Origin: Mesostigma viride
Lineage: Eukaryota; Streptophyta; Mesostigmatophyceae; Mesostigmatales; Mesostigmataceae
NCBI GenBank assembly: GCA_009746045.1
Contig: RPFO01000041.1
Span: 2,214,613-2,278,612, forward strand
Direction: 5' to 3'
DNA: 64,000 nucleotides
The notes beneath the pieces were generated by a model. The model saw only the letters and a list, made by a program, of their open reading frames with translations. It made no database searches and was not told the origin of the DNA. Positions 53,004-62,298 of this stretch are shown in pieces. Each line of letters opens with the position of its first letter. Position 1 is the stretch's first letter. A program made the position numbers and the translations under genes.

Positions 53004-53129
53004 CATGTCCCACGTAGCTCCCACAAAAACCAGCATCTTCATTAAAACAATAAGTGGAAGCATACATGTGACACTAATTGACATGCCCGGAGGCACGCCG
53101 TTCAAGGCCCTTCATGAAGTACGTTGCCC
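53004..53129 (-). repeat. Family 2 repeat b1
   Basis: 126 bp, matching b2 at 52424-52549 and copies at 37570-37695 and 56867-56993. Confidence 0.9.
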
Positions 53130-53965
53130 AATCACCCCCGCCCTGGCTTTCCCTTGAAGCCGCACTCCACCTTGCTCGTTGTCACAAGTGACCGCCCTGC
53201 CGCAAAACGGGAGCCCCCCCACATCGGGAGGCGTGTGCCCGGCGGCTGTGGATGCATGGCCAGGCCCAAAAAGGCCCAGCGCATTTGCACTGCGATTGCG
53301 CACGGCCAGCCTATCATGACCCCTCTCGGGGCCCCGAGTCGGTACCGCTATGGCCGTCTCCCCATAGACCCGGGGTGCTTCGAGAAAAAACGTGGACCTA
53401 GCCCAGGCCCCGCCAGCCCGGATGCCCGAGGCCACAGCCCCAGGCACCTGGCTGAACGAGAGTCCGTTCAGCCAAGACCGCATTCCCCCCGAGGTTTCTA
53501 TGCGTGGGGAAAAAATTTCTAGCTTAGACGCTTTTCCCATCGCCGTCCCCAGCCCCAACCACCCCCCCCTCGGCGGAAGGCAATTGCAAAGTTTGCTGGC
53601 CAGCAGCAATTTCCGAAGAAAAAGCCGCAGGCCGCGGACCGAGACACGGGTCGCCAGTGCCAGCCATCCGGCTCCAACCCGGGGTGCAAGCATCCCCAGG
53701 TACGGAGCACCAGCTCGCGCACTGGGCCGACCAAGCGACAGTTGAGCACCTGTCACGGCATCCGGCCCACCAAAGACCCCAAGCTGGGGAAAAGGTGCGG
53801 ACCGGAGGTAATCTTTTTCTTTTCTTTTAGTTAACCGGGCGAGGAACTACGCCTGGCCGGTTAACAACTGGAAGTCTCACCACTGGCCAAGTGGCCAGTG
53901 CAACCAGTGCTTTTGGGATTTTGCTCCGCAGCACCCATAGCTGCGGCTGCCGCCGCAACGACAAC

Positions 53966-54386
53966 GAGCAAAGAAAGAGGCCGACAAAACCAGCCAGAGC
54001 GGCTTTTAGTCGCAAAACCTCCCTTATCCCTAGCTAACTGACGTCATTAAACCCTTATGTTTAGTGGATGCTAGTAAGACGCTAACCGTACAGACCGGGG
54101 GTAGAATATCCCGAATCTGCACGGCTAGTATTAAATAATGCGTAGGTTGTTCTTTTCAGGGGCACTGCACCTCACGCCCCGTTCCGCCCGGGTATAATCA
54201 ACCCAAGCGCGGAACGCACATTTTATTTAATTCATTTTTCAACCATGCACTATATTGCATCTACTAATCACAAAAGCTCTAGCCAAACAGCTACGAGTAA
54301 ACACTGCGACCTATAAGCCGCTCATCCAGCGGCCTCTTGTTCCCGCATTCACGTATAGAAGAAACTCCGTTCAAAGAACCCCGATT
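53966..54386 (-). repeat. Family 2 repeat a1
   Basis: 421 bp terminal copy; the element ends at ATT before GCATGG. Confidence 0.9.
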
Positions 54387-54975
54387 GCATGGTTGCTGAG
54401 GTTGCCCGGCTTGAACATGGCCCACCCCTTCCGGTAAACTTTCTCTAAGCATGTGCCAAACCTTCTTTGACATCACGGACATGCTGGCCACCACCCAGCG
54501 ATGAAAAAACATTGCATTTGCATTGCAACTAACCCATTAATGCAGCCCAATGAAGTTACAAAACAACGTTGTGCTTACATGCAACGCTTTGTGAGCGAAT
54601 TCAGGGTGCATGTAACACGTAAACCACACTGTATATACTGTCTGAGAACACCCTGAACGACTGCAGGCCATAGGACCATGGTCTATAACTAACACATGAG
54701 TAAAACTGCTCTTACGCATGCGTGTGTTAGCTGCAGCGGACGACGAAGATAGAGACGTAAAAAATTGTATGACGTAAACCAACTATGTGTGACAGTTTTG
54801 TGCACAGAGAGCGTCCCCTCTTTTTAGGCATAGCTGGCTGACTCAAAACACCACGACAGCGTTGCCAGTTACACTCATGATCTAGGACACCCCGGCACGT
54901 ACCTGCTACTTACGTCGCCACTTCCAGATTGTTAATCCACTCACGGTCCTAAATTTAGGACTTTGTCCTAATTTG

Positions 54976-56420
54976 TCCTAGAGGTCACTATAACCGAGGT
55001 ACCGGGTAGGGGGGGTCACTTTATGGTCCGAACCCCATGTGGACGGTACCCGCCGCGATGTACCCGATCTGTGGTACCGGCACATGGCACCCGGATTCCG
55101 TACCCGGGTACCGGGTAGATGCGCGGGAAAGTAGGTACCTCGACCAAAAATATAAGCGATTTTGGAGCGAAAAAGTGGGTGCGGGAATGATGTGAGGTGG
55201 ATATGGCGACCTGACAACCGTGGCCGGCGTTTTCACGTGCGTTTATCATTTTGGGCGCCCAGTAGCAAAAACGAAAGGTTGTTAGTTATGCTTAAAGGCT
55301 GTGAAAATTTTCTGCGCAAGTTGTTATGTGTAGCGCTGTAGCACAGCGGCACAACACAAATGGGTCGCAGATCGCCTGCTCGCGGAGGGTCGATTTTGGC
55401 ACCAACATGTTAGTGTATTAGCAATGGTGGTACGAATCAAGCCAGAAAATTTTTGCGGATGATTTTGGTTATAGTCTGGAGTTTAGGAACGGAGTATTAG
55501 ACATGGGAGCGCCTGGGCCGTGATATTCTTGCCCGATTTCCATTGTCGACCATGTTTTAGGGTTGTTCAGGCTGGGCAGCGAGCGCACCATATAGGTCTT
55601 CGCTGTCGGTATTTCTTGGACCTAGAACGCAGCACAAGCGTGGTTTATATCATTTTCGAACCGGTTGGCCAGCTTTGGTGCGCTCTGCTCTCGGAAAGCT
55701 GACCTGACTGCGGATTTTAGCGACTTTTTTGCAACCATCATATAGGTAATCTTTGAACGCAGCACCAACTGGTAATCATAAAGGATGCATGCATGATGCG
55801 GCTATGGCGACCTATGCCTGTAAAGCAGTGGTATGTGTGAGATATGAGGGTCCCGGCCACGGGAATCCGGTCAGGACGTGAACGAGCCAGGTACGGCAAC
55901 GTGTTTGCGTGTCTTTTGCAGCGGAATACGTCTCCCATGCATTATATTTGACGAGATTTTTAGTGCACCTTTCAGCAAGCTTCCATGCCTGCTGTAAAGA
56001 GCGGTATTAGCCCTGAAAGTGACCAGTTTATGGCAATTTCTTTGGAGCATATCATTTCGTTAATGCAGGTAGGCAACATGTTTGTATTCCAGCACCTTTG
56101 GCAATCTTTTATAGCTTAAATATAATGCATTCTTGTATTGCATGTCATAGATGGCTGTTTACGCGCGCGTAACCCACACACGTATATGAGCACCTTATAT
56201 AGGTCTAATGGGTTATCCGGGTGGTCTGACCCAAGGAAACCACCATTGGACTATCCAACTAAGTTGTCCAATGTTGATATTGAGATTCCCTACCCTAGTA
56301 CCTGGAAAGTTAGGGGGGGGTAGACTTTTCCTTGGGGAAAAAAGATCGTCTTTTGGCCAACTTTGAGTAGAGCTATCATCCAAATGCTTTGATAAAGCCT
56401 CCTCCTCCTCCTCCCCCACC
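54976..56420. other. No recognised gene
   Basis: Near 55000-55150 the text is built from GGTACCGGGTA-like strings. Around 56400 a CTCCTCCTC run leads into the hAT fragment. Short frames show no domain. Confidence 0.45.
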
Positions 56421-56866
56421 TGCTCCGGATATCTTTGGAATGTTGTCGCAGGGTAACATCCCTTCCCCTCAGTGCGATTCCGGCAAAGTGTGCACGGACT
56501 CGGAATGCGCTGATTGGCCCCGCCTTGGAGGAGAACTTCTTGTTGCAAATGAGCAGAACATCTTCGACACATATACATCGTTTTCTTACTAACAGGATCT
56601 GTGCATGCTTCTTTCTTCTCGACAACGACATCCCATTCAGGCCCTTTCTTCGGCATGGCTGCAAATTGAAAATGGCTGCATATTGTCGCACTGGCCTGCA
56701 TGACCGCACCTCGTCGTCGCTATATTGCATCCCATACCACTGTCAGTAGCACAGCTGGCATATGCTGGCATACTGATATCAGTGATATGCGTTATATACC
56801 TATAGTCCTAGCTGTCTCCTACCGGCCAAACATTTTGCAAGGCTTGCGCTTTATGGAAAGAACTTT
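56421..56866 (-). pseudogene. hAT-type transposase 5' fragment, inverted copy
   Basis: The minus strand reads MPKKGPEWDVVVEKKEA, then frame-shifted pieces of the same BED finger (SAFRVRAHFAGIA, CNKKFSSKAG) as the copy at 38414. It is damaged by at least two frameshifts. It shares upstream sequence to CATAAAGCGCAAGCC with the other copy. Confidence 0.72.
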
Positions 56867-57104
56867 CATGTCCCACGTAGCTCCCACAAAAACCAGCATC
56901 TTCATTAAAACAATAAGTGGAAGCATAAATGTGACACTATTGACATGCCCGGAGGCTGACGCCGTTCAAGGCCCTTCATGAAGTACGTTGCCCTAGAGGC
57001 AACCAAGACAAGGGTGGGTGGGTGGGGAGCAAAGAAAGAGGCCGACAAAACCAGCCAGAGCGGCTTTTAGTCGCAAAACCTCCCTTATCCCTAGCTAACT
57101 GACG
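56867..57104 (-). mobile_element. Split-direct-repeat element fragment (family 2)
   Basis: Contains b2 (56867-56993), the linker with GGGTGGGTGGGTGGGG (57012-57027) and the first 78 bp of a2 (57027-57104). The rest is lost where a perfect palindrome region begins. Confidence 0.82.
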
Positions 57105-57113
57105 GGACATGCC

Positions 57114-57139
57114 CGAATTTTTTGGCGCCAAAAAATTCG
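57114..57139. repeat. Perfect 26 bp palindrome
   Basis: CGAATTTTTTGGC followed by its exact reverse complement. It lies at the breakpoint of the family 2 fragment. Confidence 0.95.
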
Positions 57140-58517
57140 CGCCGGTACCGAAGGTCATAAATTTCACGTGCACGGTGCGCGCACCCCTTGCGGAAGTTGC
57201 CATGGCGACTGCGTTCAGGCGAAACTACCACACTTGGGCAGGTGAAATGCAAAAATTTTACTCGAATCTAAAAGACGATGAGTTTATGGTGTTAGTTTGT
57301 GGCGGAAATCAGCTGGTTTACAATATCGCTGTTGTTTTTTTATGCCATCGGCATGGGGGGTTATCTGAATTTTTTGGTCGCGCGGAATGAAATAGAATTC
57401 ATGATAGCGGCTGTAAAATCGCGGTTTTGGGGGTTGTTCTGACCGTGAAGCAGGCGTTAATATCGGTTGCATCGAATTATAAACCGATCTGGTGCTTTTT
57501 GCCAGATTTTCGGCCATTATCGGTAAGTAATTGTTCAGACCTGCGCAGTGCGTGTCTGACCTGTCCATGGAAGAACGGCTGTTGTTGCGCGCCTGGGTGA
57601 GGGATTTACGAGGGCGAGGTACAGATTTGTCGCGAATGTTATCTGCTATCAGTGCTTTCTTCTATGAGCTCATCGTTCGAGGTTTTTTGCGTTCTTTTTG
57701 GGCAGTTTCCGCCAGCTAGCTCGCCGTCGCTTGCCGTTGTGTTGTCGAATACCTGGCAGCTTTAGATTGTTTTCGTTGATGCCGTGATCAGGGCCGCTTC
57801 AGTCGCAGCCTATAGCTCTTCGGGAAGGTATAAGGCATTTCATTAAACGTGTTCTGGCAAGGATGTTGTGCGTATGGACGCTTCTTGTTGTTTGAGAGTG
57901 ACGCACCCTCTCTTCGCAGGCCGCAGCGGCATCACAACGCTCATGCGCTGAAGGGCCGCCAATGGTTTCTTTGCATTTTATCGTGCAGGGATGGAAGTGT
58001 TTTAGTGATGATGATGTTGGAGATATCGCATTTGTGTGACTGCATGTAGATAGCTGGCACCAATGGTTGTTTGAGCTTTCCTTTGTTATGATGATGTGAC
58101 AAGACTACAACGTGCTGAGCAAACCATGGTTGACATGCATGACTGCATGCAAGCTATATATACCATGTTCCTACTTGGTTCCTTGCCCTCCATAGTCCCA
58201 GTTTGTCATCCATGCCGGGGAGGACAGTTTAGGAGGTGTTGTTGAGCTGATTAGCTTGGTTGGCATCAACCTTACACTCTAACCTGGGAGAAACATAGGA
58301 AATGCTGCTTAGGCATGTTACATAGGGCTACCATCGTCAAGGCTATGAACATATTTACAAGGCTGGCCATGCTGGAGGGATGATGAACACATGTGAGGTG
58401 CGTGGTACCACCCCTTTGTACATGGTAAACATACTCAGCATGGTTTTGGTGCATGTTGGATGGCATATGAAGTGGCACTGTGGGGTTACTAACTTACTGA
58501 GTGGTCCTTAGCGCCTT
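57140..58517. other. No recognised gene
   Basis: Short frames only, such as 57109-57390 (93 residues), without a domain I know. Confidence 0.4.
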
Positions 58518-59064
58518 GTCAGGTGGTCATATAGGAAACCCATCAACTTGAGTAGTTCTTGTCACAATGACCCCCCACGTTGAGCATGCGTTGCCGTCAG
58601 CGTGCAAGAGTTAATTATGTGTGCTTTGGTCAGTTTGCAGATGTCTTTGATGAAGAAGGAGGTGCTAGTGTGGCTGAATGGTTACTATAATTTCCTTGTA
58701 GTGTCTACATGGGTGGCCGTCTTGGAATGGTTGTAACTTGGGCAGTTCTTGTCAGAACGTCGTCAAACCTCGAACATAGGAGGTACCATATGTGCAGAGG
58801 ATGGTAGTATGTGGTTTGGCCAGTTTTCACGTGGCTTAGATGTATAAAGGGGTGTTAGTGTGGTTAAATACTAGCTAAAACCTCCGTCAGCGTCATCACA
58901 GGTGGTGATCTAGGAATATCCATCAAATAGGGCTGCGCTTGTCAGAATGACCTGAAAATTTGGGGCTGCATGTCCCCCAACCTCTCGTATTTGGGAATAT
59001 ATGATTTGGCACTATTCCATGTGTTTATGATTTGATTTATTTTTTTTAATTAAAAAAGTACCCT
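58518..59064. repeat. Diverged tandem repeat, part 1
   Basis: The phrase GGTGGTCAT-TAGGAA-CCATCAA, then AGTTCTTGTCA-AATGACC, returns about three times at 170-200 bp spacing (near 58520, 58705 and 58905). The series continues at 61983 beyond the inserted element. Confidence 0.6.
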
Positions 59065-59266
59065 ATACATTTCTTGTTTTTGGTCCATTGGAGTTCCTTC
59101 CCACCAAGAGAAACATTTATTTTACATTTTTGTGTGCTAGGCTTTATACGGACAGCCTATACCACACCTTCAAACTCAGTGCACATCATTATCAAGTTGG
59201 TGATTGTAGCACCATGCTGGGGGCCCAGCATACTCAAACACAAGGTGTTGCCCCTCTTAGCAGCGT

Positions 59267-59281
59267 GGGTGGGTGGGTGGG
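59267..59281 (+). other. G-quadruplex motif in family 3 linker
   Basis: GGGTGGGTGGGTGGG lies directly against a2, as in families 1 and 2. Confidence 0.9.
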
Positions 59282-59619
59282 AGCTGAAAAGAGGCCTCCC
59301 TACGTCCCCTACACCACTCTAAGTACTGACTATCATTCACATTGCGCCACGCAGGCCTGCCGGCTGGCGCAGGTACAAGGTGTACTGACTGCCAATCACA
59401 GTTGCGCCACGCCTGGCGGCTGGCGCAGGTAACAAGGTCTAGTGACGTACGTTAGAAGCTACCTAGGCCTGCACTCCGGAACCACACTCAGCCTAGGCAC
59501 AAAAAGGGCCGGCCGGTGCAGTACCCTCGTGACAAGCGCTAGTCTTACGCTACCTACGGCAGGTCGGTCCCCTTTGAGCCCGTCCACGCGTCATATATAA
59601 AATGAGCGAAGCTCAGCAA
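59282..59619 (-). repeat. Family 3 repeat a2
   Basis: 338 bp, identical by eye to a1 at 61645-61982. It holds a CATATATAAAATG TATA-like box and an internal GCGCCACGC-GGC-GGCGCAGGTA duplication. Confidence 0.9.
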
Positions 59620-59809
59620 ATACATTTCTTGTTTTTGGTCCATTGGAGTTCCTTCCCACCAAGAGAAACATTTATTTTACATTTTTTTGTGCTAGGCTTT
59701 ATACGGACAGCCTATACCACACCTTCAAACTCAGTGCACATCATTATCAAGTTGGTTATTGTAGCACCATGCTGGGGGCCCAGCATACTCGAACACAAGG
59801 TGTTGCCCC
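59620..59809 (-). repeat. Family 3 repeat b1
   Basis: 190 bp, matching b2 at 59065-59254 with a few substitutions. Confidence 0.9.
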
Positions 59810-60469
59810 CACACCTCCTTCCTGGCCACCAAGGCTGCTGCCAACCTTGGTGCCGAGTTTCTTTCCGCCCATGGCCCCCCTCCTGCACGCTGCCACGGCT
59901 GTACTGCCGCCCCCGTGTGGCCGCTACGGTTTCCCGGCGGACGCAGGGCGGCACCCATGTCGTTCCCCCCGTTAGGGGGGCGGTTTCCAGCGGCTGCTCA
60001 TTAGGCCTTACGCCCCCGGACCGTCTCTCACAAGCCCAGGACCCATCACCAGCCCCACCCCCGAGGCTGGGATTTCCCGGCATTGAAACCTTTGTGGCGA
60101 TAGGCCCTCTACCCTACCAAGGCCTTGGCTTGGAAACTGCTTAGCCAAGGCCCTGACCAGGGCTTGTGTTGTTGTAGGAAATTTTTTATGGCATAGATAT
60201 GCCCCCCTGGCTGAACCGAACTCTTTATCGCTTTTCCTATAATGCATCATACAGGATAAAAACAAAGGCGATAAAACAGCAAGAATTTCAGCCCCGCCAG
60301 GCTAACATTCTTTGCTGAAAAACTGGGCAATGATGAAGAGCGCGCTCCTCCCACCAAGATTCGCTCCAGCCCCGCATCCTCCCCGAAACTCCCGTCTGGC
60401 CACAGGCCGAAAGATCGGGTCCGCTGTCAGGCTCCTGGCAGTTATGGGCTACCCTGGCACCCATCAAGT

Positions 60470-61239
60470 TTCGTTTAAGTGGCCAGCCGGAGCGGCTGCT
60501 TAGGTTTTAGCGGGCAAGTGTTCGAAGCGCGTCATTGGTGAATTACTTGGGGAACTTGGGTTTCCCCGCGAAACTCCAACCGCACGTTCAGATTTCCAAA
60601 TCTCAAGTAAAGTTTGGCGCAACTTTCTGAACGGGGGCAGTTGACGAGCAGCATTCCTCCGGACGAATGAATTGCGTTCCATACTTGCGCAAAATTTTGA
60701 AAGGTAGCTTGCGTGCAGCCCTACTAAAATTTGCGCGGACGTTCAGATTTCCAAATCTCAAGTAAATTTCGGCGGAACTTTCTGAACGGGGGTAGTTGGC
60801 CGGCAGCGTTCCTCCAGACGAATGAAATGCGTTCCATACTAGCGCAAAATTTTGAAAGGTAGCTTGCGTGCAGCCCTACTAAAATTTGCGCGAAGTGTGG
60901 GACTGAAAATTCGTAACGGAAACTTTTTGGTAGTTGCCGTCACTTCCTCTTGTGCAAACGTGTGGGAGTGAAAATTCGTAACGGAAACGTTTTGGTAGTT
61001 GCCGTCACTTCATTTTGCGCGAGTGTTGGGCTGAAAATTCGTAACGGAAACTTTTTGGTAGTTGGCGTCACTTCCTTTGGTTCGACTGAAAATTCGCTGA
61101 AATTCGCTGAATTCGTACCGTAGCCTAATTTTTAGTACCTCGAAGTGACGGAGCACCTAAAAATTTGCCCACAAGTACACTTGGCAGCGCGCTCACTGGG
61201 AAAAATTGTACAGCCGCTCCGGCGGGCCACTTGAACGAA
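60470..61239. mobile_element. TIR element (MITE-like), 0.77 kb
   Basis: Inverted ends of about 29 bp face each other: TTCGTTTAAGTGGCCAGCCG at the left and CGGCGGGCCACTTGAACGAA at the right, with few mismatches. No coding was seen. Internal tandem blocks occur (AGATTTCCAAATCTCAAGTAA with AACTTTCTGAACGGGGG twice; GAAAATTCGTAACGGAAAC three times at 60908-61050). A solitary end of the same family is at 5461-5645. Confidence 0.72.
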
Positions 61240-61644
61240 TTGTAATGACCCCGCGCTAGCCATCTCCACGTTTAAGGCAGATTCGCCTCCACCTGTGATT
61301 CTTTCCACCGTAGCCGCTGGCCCTGGCCTGTATGGCTCCTTCCCTGACGTTGTCCGACTGAAATCGCAGCTTCCCCAGTGTCAGGAAGCCGCTTGCCGCA
61401 CCCAGGGGTAGAGGGGAATCGTCAGTGGGCCCAGCGCCGGAAATCACACCCTTTTACTCAAATCGTAGAGCCCCCCACCCAACAACCATTACCGTGGCCT
61501 GTAACGGTAGGTGGCGAACATAAAGACCTTTATTCCAGGCCTCTCCACGCCCGGGGAGGCCGATAGCATCGTCTTACATTCAGCGCACTGAGCCGCCATA
61601 GCGGCCAGCCGACCTTGCCAGCAAATGCTGGGATCAAGTTGCGA

Positions 61645-61982
61645 AGCTGAAAAGAGGCCTCCCTACGTCCCCTACACCACTCTAAGTACTGACTATCATT
61701 CACATTGCGCCACGCAGGCCTGCCGGCTGGCGCAGGTACAAGGTGTACTGACTGCCAATCACAGTTGCGCCACGCCTGGCGGCTGGCGCAGGTAACAAGG
61801 TCTAGTGACGTACGTTAGAAGCTACCTAGGCCTGCACTCCGGAACCACACTCAGCCTAGGCACAAAAAGGGCCGGCCGGTGCAGTACCCTCGTGACAAGC
61901 GCTAGTCTTACGCTACCTACGGCAGGTCGGTCCCCTTTGAGCCCGTCCACGCGTCATATATAAAATGAGCGAAGCTCAGCAA
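61645..61982 (-). repeat. Family 3 repeat a1
   Basis: 338 bp 5'-terminal copy of the minus-strand element. Confidence 0.9.
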
Positions 61983-62298
61983 TTTTGCGGGAAAATCCAT
62001 CAATGTGTCTAAACATGATTATTCTGTGCTCAAAATTAGGCAGACTTTCTCAAAAGTCAGGGAACTATATGGGAATATGTGATTTGGTCCCAATATGTTT
62101 GCCCACTGCCCTAGTAAAAATGTGACTAAAATAGCTTCTTTTTCTATTTTTAGCGCGTTACCGGTGTATGGTGGGGGCTAGTATCCCCCCCAAGTGGCTG
62201 GAAAAATGTTTTTTTATCATATTTATGGTCCGCAATCATCTTTGGATTTTTAGCACATGCATAGATAGGTATGGTTTCCAGAAAAGTGCCCTTTAGGC
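61983..62298. repeat. Diverged tandem repeat, part 2
   Basis: ATCCATCAA and GGGAATATGTGATTTGG phrases match the array before 59065, so the family 3 element lies inside this satellite. No gene was seen. Confidence 0.5.

Larger units (their letters stand above)
52424..54386 (-). mobile_element. Non-autonomous split-direct-repeat element (family 2)
   Basis: In plus coordinates the parts are b2 52424-52549 (126 bp), linker 52550-52582 with a G-quadruplex run, a2 52583-53003 (421 bp), b1 53004-53129 (126 bp), internal 53130-53965, and a1 53966-54386 (421 bp). Read on the minus strand this is a1-internal-b1-a2-linker-b2, the Ngaro/PAT layout. Repeat copies have equal length and are almost identical. 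There is no target duplication. The 836 bp interior codes for nothing I recognise, so RT and recombinase must come from elsewhere. Confidence 0.85.
51990..54975. mobile_element. Palindrome-ended TIR element (tentative) with nested insertion
   Basis: AAGTCCTAAATTTAGGACC (52008-52026) faces GGTCCTAAATTTAGGACTT (54945-54963). The left border is the break in copia A. The right border and target duplication are not resolved. Own DNA is about 1 kb; the rest is the split-repeat element at 52424-54386. The ends resemble in design the TGTCCTCA-TGAGGACA palindromes of the TGTC element. Confidence 0.5.
59065..61982 (-). mobile_element. Non-autonomous split-direct-repeat element (family 3)
   Basis: In plus coordinates: b2 59065-59254 (190 bp), linker 59255-59281 with GGGTGGGTGGGTGGG, a2 59282-59619 (338 bp), b1 59620-59809 (190 bp), internal 59810-61644, a1 61645-61982 (338 bp). 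On the minus strand this is a1-internal-b1-a2-linker-b2. The a start (TTGCTGAGCTTCGCTCATTT) closely matches A of the coding element (TTGGTGAGCTATGCTCATTT), so that element is a plausible enzyme source. The interior has no RT or recombinase and holds a TIR element at 60470-61239. Confidence 0.88.

Noticed and set aside
52583-54386. 421 bp direct repeats read as LTRs of a small LTR element
   Set aside because: No TG...CA ends, no target duplication, and a second repeat class (b) in split order. The Ngaro/PAT layout fits better.
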